From assembly GCF_016907795.1 (NCBI RefSeq), contig NZ_JAFBCR010000001.1, forward strand, positions 1,984,001 to 2,048,000: a stretch of DNA of 64,000 bases, given 5' to 3'. A program made the position numbers and the translations under genes. Each line of letters starts with the position of its first letter. The stretch's first letter is position 1. The DNA comes from Kocuria palustris (lineage in GTDB: Bacteria; Actinomycetota; Actinomycetes; Actinomycetales; Micrococcaceae). Below are positions 53,618 to 60,656 of the stretch, in pieces. Under the pieces are notes generated by a model. That model made no database searches, was not told the origin of the DNA, and was given only the letters and a program-made list of their open reading frames with translations.

Positions 53618-53651
53618 AAACACCCCGAACCCTCAGGTTCGGGGTGTTTTT
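53618..53651 (+). terminator. Rho-independent terminator of tRNA-Lys
   Basis: A 14-bp perfect stem (53618-53631 with 53636-53649) with loop CTCA is followed by a run of T. It is the only terminator in the window with a clear T-run. Confidence 0.85.
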
Positions 53652-54202
53652 CGTTGTGGCTGGTACTTCCGCGTGGGGTCCAGGGTGAGCTCGCGGAGGA
53701 TCTCTCCGGTGGCCTTGGCCACGATGGTGATCTCGCGGTCCTCAACGATCAGAACGACGTGGGTTCGGGCGTGGGCTCGGCCGATGCCGATGTGGAAGAG
53801 CTGGCCGTCGTAGCGCAGCGTGACTTTGCCCGTGGCGTCGATCTTGTCGGTGCGGAACCGGGTCGTGGCCGGTGCCAGGGGCCCTGGGGTGTCCTTCGGT
53901 GCGGCGATGTAGGCGGCGTACGGGGTGGTCTTCTTCGCTGAGTGGATCCGCTGAGTGTTGTAGATCTCGCGGAACTGATCGAGCAGGGCCTGCAGGCCCG
54001 GCAGGTCTGCTGGTGGGGGCTGGGCTGCCAGCCACTTCTTCAGGGTCTGCTGGAAGCGCTCGACTTTGCCCTGGGTCTGCGGGTGGCCTCCGCGGCAGTC
54101 CCGCTTGGATGGTGGACAACGTGGCTTCGTAGACGGCGGGGCCGTCGGCCCACATGCGGGACTTGGTGGTGATCCAGCGGTGGATGCTGGCCGCGATCGC
54201 AC
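53633..54202 (-). pseudogene. Decayed IS481-like transposase, C-terminal part
   Basis: The minus-strand frame reads GGHPQTQGKVERFQQTLKKW, the conserved stretch around the third catalytic glutamate of IS481/integrase-core transposases. It continues with LDQFREIYNTQRIHSAKKTT and a C-terminal region (VTLRYDGQLFHIGIGRAHAR). N-terminal catalytic motifs are missing. Upstream of about 54110 the protein-like frame switches: the other frame reads IAASIHRWITTKSRMWADGP and then YEATLSTIQAGL, which joins unrelated sequence. This is a fragment that cannot transpose alone. Confidence 0.8.
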
Positions 54203-54271
54203 GCGCCTCAGAGGCCGCTAGTGGCGATCCCGCGCCATTGCTTGTCCAGACTCAACCGCCGTTCGACTCGA

Positions 54272-55051
54272 TCACGCGGCGACCCCGCCCCGCCGCGCCG
54301 GCCCGGTGCCGGGCCCGGCAAAGTCGCGCGCGATCGGCGGCAGGGATGCGGTCAGGATCAGGGCGGCGCCGAAGACCAGGGCGCCGAAGCCCATTCCCCA
54401 GTAACCCAGCGTGCCCACGATCCCGCCGAGGAAGAACAGGCCCACGAGCACAGTGAGCACCCGCAGCTTCTCCCGGTCACCGCGCACTGGGGCGGCGTCC
54501 CGGCTGCGGTAGAGGATGCGGCCGAGCTCCACGGCGATATCGGTCACCATCCCCGTGACGTGGGTGGTTCGCACCGGGAAGTCGCGGATCTTGGTGATCA
54601 GGGCGTTCTGCAGGCCCATGGTGAAGCACAGCGGCGCCACGAGCACCAGCTCCGTTTCAGGGCCCTCGAATCGCCCGGCCAGCAGACCGGTCACGAGCAT
54701 CAGTACGCCCTCCAGTGCCAGGACGTTGGCGTAGCGGCTCGAGAGCCGTCGTCGTCGGCCCCAGGTGAAGACCACGGTGCACATGATCGCCCCGACGATG
54801 AATGAGGACACGGCCAGGGCCGCCGCCAGCACCAGGCGCCAGTCGCCGGTCATGAAGTGATCGGCGCCCGAGGCCGTCATCCCGGTCATGTGCGACGTGT
54901 AGAGACCCACGGCCACGAAGCCGACGGAGTTCAGAGCCCCGGCGATGACCACCAGCAGGTAGGCCAGGTGCCGGTCGAAGAGCGGGGTTCGGCGGGGGCC
55001 GGAGAGTAGCTGGGCGTAGCGGTAGATCTGGCGGGGAGCGCGGGGGAGCAT
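54272..55051 (-). CDS. YoaK/DUF1275-family membrane protein
   Basis: The 259-residue protein has six hydrophobic segments. The family pattern is ALNSVGFVAVGLYTSHMTGM, and later NALITKIRDFPVRTTHVTGM followed by TDIAVELGRI, the signature HVTG repeat of DUF1275. Its function is unknown; relatives are inner-membrane proteins. The ATG at 55051 has a leaderless promoter (TATAGT at 55058-55063, minus strand, six bases before the ATG). It lies between the two tRNA repeat copies and may have come with the inserted DNA. Confidence 0.85.
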   Translation of the reverse strand: MLPRAPRQIYRYAQLLSGPRRTPLFDRHLAYLLVVIAGALNSVGFVAVGLYTSHMTGMTASGADHFMTGDWRLVLAAALAVSSFIVGAIMCTVVFTWGRRRRLSSRYANVLALEGVLMLVTGLLAGRFEGPETELVLVAPLCFTMGLQNALITKIRDFPVRTTHVTGMVTDIAVELGRILYRSRDAAPVRGDREKLRVLTVLVGLFFLGGIVGTLGYWGMGFGALVFGAALILTASLPPIARDFAGPGTGPARRGGVAA

Positions 55052-55374
55052 CTCGGTACTATAGGCAGGCGCGTGTGAACGGCGGATGCAACGCAGGTAG
55101 GGATCCGCCGGGAGTCCGCTCAGTTCATCAGTCGATTCTCATCTGGGCGCGCACCGGTGCAGGGTGGGGCCGCAGAGCTGCTCAGCGCCGCAGGATCATG
55201 GGGGTGTGCGTGATGCCGGCTTCCAGGAAGGGCGCCTCGTCGCGTAGGAGACACGCCCTAGCCGATCAGGCCGCGAGATGAGCACGTGGTGGCTCGCGTT
55301 CGGCGGTGACCTCCGTCCAGACGGCACGAGCGGGTTGCCCTGTGGACGTGAGCCGGCGACACCTTGTGTCGGCG
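55052..55374. other. Gene-poor stretch with remnants upstream of the second tRNA repeat
   Basis: Apart from the YoaK promoter, no intact gene is seen. On the minus strand about 55194-55250 a short frame reads CLLRDEAPFLEAGITHTPMI and stops after ILRR; it looks like the tail of a lost gene. Stops in all frames and abrupt composition changes suggest repeated rearrangement. Confidence 0.5.
55058..55063 (-). promoter_or_regulatory. -10 box TATAGT of the YoaK-family gene (leaderless)
   Basis: On the minus strand TATAGT ends six bases before the ATG at 55051. Confidence 0.55.
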
Positions 55375-55421
55375 GGACTTTTAATCCATGGGTCGTGGGT
55401 TCGATCCCCACAGGGCCCACC
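55375..55421 (+). repeat. 47-bp direct repeat, copy 2 (3' fragment of tRNA-Lys)
   Basis: It is identical to 53548-53594. The 5' part of the tRNA is absent, so this copy is not a functional tRNA and marks an element boundary. Confidence 0.9.
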
Positions 55422-56100
55422 CCGCGCACAAGGCTCGAACCCTTGCCAATGGAATCGTTGGCTGGGGTTCGGGCCTTGTTGCCGTTCTGGGTCCAGTTGG
55501 GGGCATTGGCGTTGACCTCGGGGTCGAGGAGCATCTCGAAGGGTCGGTTGTTCTCGACGCGGAGTTCGTTGTCTTCGTCGATGTAGACCTTGGTGAAGAA
55601 GGCTTGGTTGCACAGGCGCCGGTTGGCGTCGTCGCACCGTTGGTAGATGTCGGCGCAGTTGGCCAGGAGTCCGAGGGCGTCGTCGAGGTGAGCGCGGGCG
55701 TCGGCGTAGTCGCCGTGGTGGGCGTCGATACGCCGGTTGAGGCGGTCGAGTTCGCCCAGGATGCGGTCTTGTTCTCGTTTGAGGACGGGCAGCGGGATGG
55801 CGTCGGCGTAGTGGGCTTGCATGAGCCGGTCTTGTTCGTGTTCGAGCCGGTCTCGGTGAGTGGTGAGGCGTTCGAGTTCGTCGGTCTCGGCGGCCATGAG
55901 TCGGTCGAACTCGTGGTGGAGCATCCCGGAGAGTGCGTCGCGCTGGGCGGGGCTGATCTGTACGCGGGTGTAGTAGTCCTCGATCAGCTTCTCGACGTCT
56001 TCGATCAGGATCGCGCCGCGGGTGCAGTCGGTGCGTTTGGAGTGCCGGCCGGAGCACACGAAGTAGCAGTAGACGTTGCCGTGTCGGTTCTTGGCGTTGG
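55422..56100 (-). pseudogene. Large serine recombinase, C-terminal remnant
   Basis: On the minus strand the frame enters from the IS3 end with KNRHGNVYCYFVCSGRHSKR and then TDCTRGA, the second half of the recombinase zinc ribbon. ILIEDVEKLIEDYYTRVQIS and a long coiled-coil follow (MAAETDELERLTTHRDRLEH, LKREQDRILGELDRL), and then FFTKVYIDEDNELRVENNRP. The Ser catalytic domain and the first zinc cysteines are gone. The frame continues through the tRNA repeat antisense to a stop at 55196. It is the integrase of the element that used tRNA-Lys, or of one nearby. Confidence 0.88.
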
Positions 56101-56126
56101 TGAAGCGCCCTGGGTTTGGTTCCGAG
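56101..56126 (+). repeat. Left terminal inverted repeat of the IS3-family element
   Basis: It starts TGAAGCGCCCTGGGTTT and matches the reverse complement of 58619-58644 at 25 of 26 positions. Confidence 0.9.
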
Positions 56127-56411
56127 CTTCCTGAAGGAGAATCGGATCATGCCCAAGAAGTTCACCCCCGAGTTCCGCGAACGCGCCGTGCGGATGGTCT
56201 TCGACCGCCAAGCCACCGAGGGCGGACCACGCGCGGCCTCCATCCGAGTCGTGGCCGAGTCGCTGGGCTGCGGCCCCGAGACCCTGCACGCCTGGTGCAA
56301 CCAAGCCATCACAGCAAGCAAGGCCACGCCCGCCGCCACTGACGAAACCTTGAGCGAAGAGAATCGCAGGCTGCGTCGAGAACTCGCCGAAGCCCGCCGC
56401 GCCAATGAGAT

Positions 56412-57645
56412 GGCGGATTCAAGCGGTCAGCGCAACATCTCCTGTGAGATGGGACAGTCACTGACCACAGGAGGATCCGGATGCAGGGCAAGCACGGTCA
56501 TCTCAGCCGGGAGCAGAAGCAGCTGGCGCTCAGGTTGCACGCGAGGGGCTGGCGGCTGGTCGATATCGCCAAGGAGATCGGCTGCAGCGCGCCGATGGTC
56601 GGGGTCATGGCCCGGAGCGGCAGGCACCTCGATGCCAAACCGCTCGGCTGGAAACCACGCCAGGGCTGCCTGACGATCGATGAGCGCGAGCAGATCCTTC
56701 TGGGGATCAATCGTGGCGACACATTCACCGCGATCGCCGGGCAGCTGGGGCGAACGGTGTCCACCATCAGCCGTGAGGTCAAGCGCGGCGGAGGCCGCTG
56801 CGAATACTCGGCTTGGCGCGCACATGAACGTGCCCGCCAGCAGACTCGTCGGCCGAAGCCGTTCAAGCTCAGGCCCGGCCGACTGCTCGAGGAGGTCGCC
56901 AGTCGGCTGGAGCAGTTGTGGTCGCCCGACGAGATCGCGGTGCGCCTACGGTTGGATCATGCCGATGATCCGCAGATGCGTGTGAGCCACGAGACGATCT
57001 ACCAGTCGCTGTTCGTGCAGGGCAGAGGCGAGTTGCGCCGTGAACTGGCCCGGTGCCTGCGGTCCGGAAGGACGGCTCGCAAGCCTCGCGGGGCCATCGA
57101 GGGTCGTGGCCGCATCCCCGGCATGGTGATGCTCAGCCAGCGCCCTGCCGAAGCCGACGACCGTGCAGTGCCCGGGCATTGGGAGGGTGACCTCATCCTT
57201 GGTCAGGGCAGCCGCAGCGCTGTCGGGACGCTCGTCGAGCGCTCGACACGGATGACATTGCTGCTGCACCTGCCCGATGGCAAGAGCGCCGAGCAGGTCG
57301 AGGCAGCAATGCGCGAGGCGGTCAGCAAGCTGCCGTCCTCCTTGGCCCGAACGATCACCTGGGACCAGGGCGCGGAGATGGCCAAGCATGCTGCGTTCAC
57401 TACCGCCACGGGCATTCCGATCTACTTCTGCGATCCTCACTCGCCCTGGCAGCGCGGCAGCAACGAGAACACCAACGGCCTGCTGCGCCAGTACCTCCCC
57501 AAAGGCACCGACCTCAGCGGCCTCAGCCGCAGGGAACTCGACATGATCCAGGACAGTCTCAACGGACGCCCTCGGAAGACATTGGGCTATCTGACACCAT
57601 CAGAGAAGCTCGCAGAGTTCCTTGCGCTCACCGCTTGAATCCGCC
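56412..57645 (+). mobile_element. IS30-family insertion sequence, apparently intact
   Basis: The 1234-bp element has ends GGCGGATTCAAGCGG, inverted over 22 bp with one mismatch (56412-56433 and 57624-57645), one transposase gene and a 3-bp target duplication. Everything needed to transpose appears present. Confidence 0.92.
56481..57638 (+). CDS. IS30-family transposase
   Basis: The 385-residue enzyme has an N-terminal HTH region (LSREQKQLALRLHARGWRLV and DIAKEIGCSAPMVG) and a second one (DTFTAIAGQLGRTVSTISRE). The DDE core reads GHWEGDLILG, TITWDQGAEMAKH and DPHSPWQRGSNENTNGLLRQ, with the final acidic residue in SNENTNG. LRQYLPKGTDLS and LNGRPRKTLGY complete the IS30 signature. GGAGGATCCGG precedes the ATG. 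Codon use is less GC-biased than the core genes. Confidence 0.95.
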   Translation: MQGKHGHLSREQKQLALRLHARGWRLVDIAKEIGCSAPMVGVMARSGRHLDAKPLGWKPRQGCLTIDEREQILLGINRGDTFTAIAGQLGRTVSTISREVKRGGGRCEYSAWRAHERARQQTRRPKPFKLRPGRLLEEVASRLEQLWSPDEIAVRLRLDHADDPQMRVSHETIYQSLFVQGRGELRRELARCLRSGRTARKPRGAIEGRGRIPGMVMLSQRPAEADDRAVPGHWEGDLILGQGSRSAVGTLVERSTRMTLLLHLPDGKSAEQVEAAMREAVSKLPSSLARTITWDQGAEMAKHAAFTTATGIPIYFCDPHSPWQRGSNENTNGLLRQYLPKGTDLSGLSRRELDMIQDSLNGRPRKTLGYLTPSEKLAEFLALTA

Positions 57646-57702
57646 GATCCTGAAAAAGGCCTCGGCTTTTTTCGCAGCGGAACTCGACCGCCCCACGACG
57701 AG

Positions 57703-58617
57703 ATGATCCGGTTCATCGACATGAACCGCGACGATTTCGGGGTCGAGGCCATCTGCCGCTTCATGCGAGAAACAGAATGTGGGTTCATCACCTCCCGAGC
57801 CTACCGGGCTGCGAAAACACGGCCGGCCTCAGCTCGTGCTCTGCGTGATCAATCCTTGATCCCGGAAATACAGCGCATCCATGAACAGAACTATGGTGTC
57901 TACGGGGCGCGGAAGATGTGGCATGCGATGCGCCGAGCAGGCTGGGACCTGGGCCGCGATCAAGTCGCTCGTTTGATGCGCAGCGCCGGGCTGCACGGGG
58001 TCCGCCGGAGCCGCAAGCCCAACACCACCCGTCCAGCCCAGGCAGATGATCATCGCCCGGACCTGGTCCAGCGCGACTTCACGGCCGCGGCCCCGCACCA
58101 GCTCTGGGTCGCCGACATCACTTATGTGCGTCTCGTGTCGGGATTCTGCTATGCCGCATTCATCACGGATGTCTGCACCCGCAAGATCGTCGGCTGGTCG
58201 GTCGCTTCAACGCTGCACACAGATCGCCTGCCGCTGCTGGCCCTGGAACACGCATTATTGACGACTGGTGCCCGTCGGGATTCTTCTGGCTTGACGCATC
58301 ACTCGGATCGAGGGTCTCAATATGTGTCGCTGGCCTACTCGGATGCGCTGATTGCTGCAGGTGTGACTGCTTCGGTCGGTACGGTCGGGGATTCTTACGA
58401 CAATGCCCTGGCAGAAACGGTCAATGGTCTCTATAAGACCGAGATCATCTACTCCAAGCGCGTCTGGCCCTCGGCTACTGCGGTGGAGATCGCGACGTTG
58501 GACTGGGTCCACTGGTGGAACACGGCTCGGCTCCACGAACGACTGGGGTACCGGACCCCGGTCGAGGTCGAGGCTGCTTACACTGACCTCGAGGTGACCG
58601 CGCCCGCGGTGCCCTGA
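57703..58617 (+). CDS. IS3 OrfB (transposase catalytic part)
   Basis: The 304-residue frame begins at an ATG that overlaps the orfA stop (ATGA). It has the IS3 HTH_21 region (IQRIHEQNYGVYGARKMWHA) and the integrase core with DDE residues in HQLWVADITYVRL, LTHHSDRGSQYVS and SYDNALAETVNGLYKTEII. It ends with WWNTARLHERLGYRTPVEVE. The active OrfAB fusion would need -1 frameshifting from orfA, which is now broken by IS30, so this copy should be unable to move by itself. Confidence 0.93.
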   Translation: MIRFIDMNRDDFGVEAICRFMRETECGFITSRAYRAAKTRPASARALRDQSLIPEIQRIHEQNYGVYGARKMWHAMRRAGWDLGRDQVARLMRSAGLHGVRRSRKPNTTRPAQADDHRPDLVQRDFTAAAPHQLWVADITYVRLVSGFCYAAFITDVCTRKIVGWSVASTLHTDRLPLLALEHALLTTGARRDSSGLTHHSDRGSQYVSLAYSDALIAAGVTASVGTVGDSYDNALAETVNGLYKTEIIYSKRVWPSATAVEIATLDWVHWWNTARLHERLGYRTPVEVEAAYTDLEVTAPAVP

Positions 58618-58618
58618 C

Positions 58619-58644
58619 CTCGGAACGAAACCCAGGGCGCTTCA
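58619..58644 (-). repeat. Right terminal inverted repeat of the IS3-family element
   Basis: Its outermost TGA (58642-58644, minus strand) serves as the stop codon of the adjacent sensor kinase gene. Confidence 0.9.
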
Positions 58645-59790
58645 GTTTCGTGCGCTCACCGTAGCCGGGGATGACCCAGTCCGCTGGTGGGCGGGTAGCT
58701 CCACCGTGAAGACCGCGCCCTGCCCGCGACCAGGGGAGGTGGCTGTGAGACGTCCGCCGTGGGCTTCGGCCAGGGCCTTGGAAATGGTCAGGCCGATCCC
58801 GGAGCCACCATGGTCGCGGTCGCGGGCGGTGTCACCGCGGTAGAAACGTTCAAAAAGGTGAGGTATCTGCTCCAGGCTGATGCCGTCGCCGGTATCGGCG
58901 ACACGGATGGCCACCCGCCCTGGGCCCTGCCGGTTGGCGCTGAGCGTGACCTGTCCGCCGGCTGGGGTGTGGCGCAGGGCGTTGGAGAGCAGGTTGCCCA
59001 GCACCTGGCCCATGCGTTGCCGGTCGGCCTCGATGTCCCCGGCGGTCTCGTCGACGTCGATGTTCAGGGCCACACCTTCGGCGGCGTAGGCCTCCCGGTA
59101 GGCCTCGGCGGCCGCGCGCACCAGCTCGGCCACAGGTTGTTCGGTGCGGTCCAGGATGATGCGGCCTTCCTCCGCGCGGGAGACGTCGTTGATGTCTTCC
59201 ACCAGACGGGTGAGGCGGGCGAGCTGTTCACCCATGAGCTCGCTGGTGGTCTCGTCCCAGTGGGCGACCTCGTCCTGGAGCGCCTCCAGGTAGACCGTGA
59301 GCACGGAGATGGGGGTGCGCATCTCGTGGGCCAGGTCGGAGAGCATTCGTCGGCGGGTGTCTTCGGTGCGCTCCAGCTGGGCGGCCATGGTGTTGAACGC
59401 CCCGGCGAGGGCGTCCACCTCAGCGCCGGCGCCCATGGCGGGGACCCGGGTGTCGTAGCGGCTGCGGGCCATGGCCTGGGCCGCGTGGGTGAGTGCGTCG
59501 ATCGGGCGCTGGAGGCGGCGGGTGAACACCAAGGTGACGCCCAGGGCGCATACCAGGGCAGTGGCCAGGGCCATCCCCAGGGTCCAGAGGTTGGTGTCGC
59601 GGTAGGCCTGTTCCACATGCATCAGCTGGGTGGCGTCGTGCCCGGCCCCAGCGCGCAGCAGGTGCTCGTGAAAGATCGCCGGGCCCACTATGGAGGCGGC
59701 GAGGACCGCGGCGAGGATGCTGGCGATCACCACGATGGTTTGCGCCAGGAAGAACCGGGAGGCCAAGCCTCGTGGGCGGTGCCTGCTCAT
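58642..59790 (-). CDS. Two-component sensor histidine kinase of the copper cluster
   Basis: The 382-residue membrane kinase has two transmembrane helices (about residues 14-35 and 68-90) around a short extracytoplasmic loop with HEHLLRAGAGHDATQLMHVE, whose histidines and methionine could bind metal. A HAMP segment follows, then the H-box DLAHEMRTPISVL, N-box GNLLSNALRHTP and G-boxes VADTGDGISLEQ and GGSGIGLTISKAL. The gene overlaps the regulator gene by four bases (ATGA). Its stop codon lies in the IS3 end, so the last few residues may not be native. Copper sensing is inferred from context. Confidence 0.87.
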   Translation of the reverse strand: MSRHRPRGLASRFFLAQTIVVIASILAAVLAASIVGPAIFHEHLLRAGAGHDATQLMHVEQAYRDTNLWTLGMALATALVCALGVTLVFTRRLQRPIDALTHAAQAMARSRYDTRVPAMGAGAEVDALAGAFNTMAAQLERTEDTRRRMLSDLAHEMRTPISVLTVYLEALQDEVAHWDETTSELMGEQLARLTRLVEDINDVSRAEEGRIILDRTEQPVAELVRAAAEAYREAYAAEGVALNIDVDETAGDIEADRQRMGQVLGNLLSNALRHTPAGGQVTLSANRQGPGRVAIRVADTGDGISLEQIPHLFERFYRGDTARDRDHGGSGIGLTISKALAEAHGGRLTATSPGRGQGAVFTVELPAHQRTGSSPATVSARN

Positions 59791-60497
59791 CGGCTTGCCA
59801 TGCGGTAACCGACCCCTCGGACCGTGCTGATGCAGTCAAGATCGGGGTGTGCCTCAATGAGTTTGCGGCGCAGATGCCCGATGTGCACGTCCACGATCCG
59901 CTCGTCGCCCACCCAGGACGGATCCCACACGATGTCGATGAGCTGACGGCGGGAGTAGGCCCGTCCGGGGCCGGCCGAGAGTGTGGCCAAAAGATCGAAC
60001 TCGGTGCGCGTCAGTGCGACCGCGGCCCCGCTCACCCGGGCCTCGTGGGCAGCGAGGTCGATGACCAGGTCCCCGAAGACCCATGGGGCCTCTCGAACGG
60101 TGACGGTGCGCGGGCGTCGCAGCACGGCCTGGACCCGTGCGACGAGTTCGCGCACGCTGAAGGGCTTGGTGATGTAGTCATCGGCGCCCACCTCCAGTCC
60201 GGTCAGCTTGTCGTCCTCGTCCCCACGGGCGGTGAGTATGAGCACATAGCACTCGGAGAAAGACCGAAGGGCACGGCACACCTCGATCCCGTCCAGACCT
60301 GGCAGCCCCAGATCCAGGACCACCACATCCGGGTGCTGGTTTCGGGCTGCTTCAAGGGCCGCGGGGCCGGTGTGGGCCTGGTCCACGGTGTAGCCGGCGC
60401 GGGAGAGATACGTCGCGATCATCTGCGCTAGGGCCTTCTCGTCGTCGACCACGAGCACCCGTCCCGGATGGGACGGGGAATCGATGCCTGGGTTCAT
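59787..60497 (-). CDS. OmpR-family response regulator of the copper cluster
   Basis: The 236-residue protein has a receiver domain with VVDDEKALAQM (acidic pocket), phospho-acceptor Asp in VVVLDLGLPGLDG, LILTARGDEDDKLTGLEVGA and the conserved Lys in DDYITKPFS. The winged-helix domain (about residues 135-232) has LTRTEFDLLATLSAGPGRAY, DERIVDVHIGHLRRKL and ISTVRGVGYRM. ATG 60497 is chosen; the open frame upstream covers the operator region. It is co-transcribed with the kinase and diverges from the oxidase. Confidence 0.9.
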   Translation of the reverse strand: MNPGIDSPSHPGRVLVVDDEKALAQMIATYLSRAGYTVDQAHTGPAALEAARNQHPDVVVLDLGLPGLDGIEVCRALRSFSECYVLILTARGDEDDKLTGLEVGADDYITKPFSVRELVARVQAVLRRPRTVTVREAPWVFGDLVIDLAAHEARVSGAAVALTRTEFDLLATLSAGPGRAYSRRQLIDIVWDPSWVGDERIVDVHIGHLRRKLIEAHPDLDCISTVRGVGYRMASR

Positions 60498-60556
60498 GCC
60501 TCCAGTGTCGTCCCCACGCTGCGACTGGGTGACCGCGAGAGCGCAGGTCATCTGTG

Positions 60557-60578
60557 ATCTTCGCTGAATCTTCACAAT
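60557..60578. promoter_or_regulatory. Candidate response-regulator operator
   Basis: ATCTTCGC (60557-60564) and ATCTTCAC (60568-60575) are direct repeats spaced 11 bases apart, the usual layout for OmpR-family regulators. They lie between the divergent regulator and oxidase genes. Confidence 0.45.
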
Positions 60579-60656
60579 AATCCCGGTCTCTTCGCCCGTG
60601 CGCGGATCCAGAATGGTTGTCGTCGTTCGTGCCCTGCTGTGCCTCGGAAAGGAATC

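Larger units (their letters stand above)
56409..57648 (+). repeat. 3-bp target duplication GAT flanking the IS30-family element
   Basis: GAT occurs at 56409-56411 and 57646-57648 on the two sides of the element. Removing one copy and the element restores the orfA codons for N-E-I-L-K-K. Confidence 0.9.
56149..57706 (+). pseudogene. IS3 OrfA, split by the IS30-family insertion
   Basis: Bases 56149-56411 encode MPKKFTPEFRERAVRMVFDR and then the HTH region AESLGCGPETLHAWC and LRRELAEARRANE. After the inner element the frame resumes at 57649 with ILKKASAFFAAELDRP and TTR-stop at 57706. Joined across one GAT copy it gives exactly 107 codons with no other defect. AAGGAG lies ten bases before the ATG. 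Near its end is a T-TTT-TTC slip site (57667-57673) for -1 frameshifting into orfB. Confidence 0.88.
56101..58644 (+). mobile_element. IS3-family insertion sequence, interrupted by an IS30-family element
   Basis: The element has 26-bp terminal inverted repeats and two reading frames, orfA and orfB, in the IS3 arrangement. Without the inner IS30 element and one GAT copy it would be 1307 bp. It sits inside the serine recombinase remnant on the left and against the sensor kinase gene on the right. The three or four bases outside each end (TTGG and GTTT) are not duplicated. Confidence 0.88.

Noticed and set aside
55378..55425. A second tRNA-Lys gene
   Set aside because: Only the 3' part from the anticodon on is present; the acceptor 5' strand and D-arm are missing.
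55266..56405. A 379-codon Arg/Pro-rich minus-strand frame across the recombinase and IS3 left end
   Set aside because: It is a frame shadow of the recombinase remnant; the other frame carries the zinc-ribbon and coiled-coil pattern.
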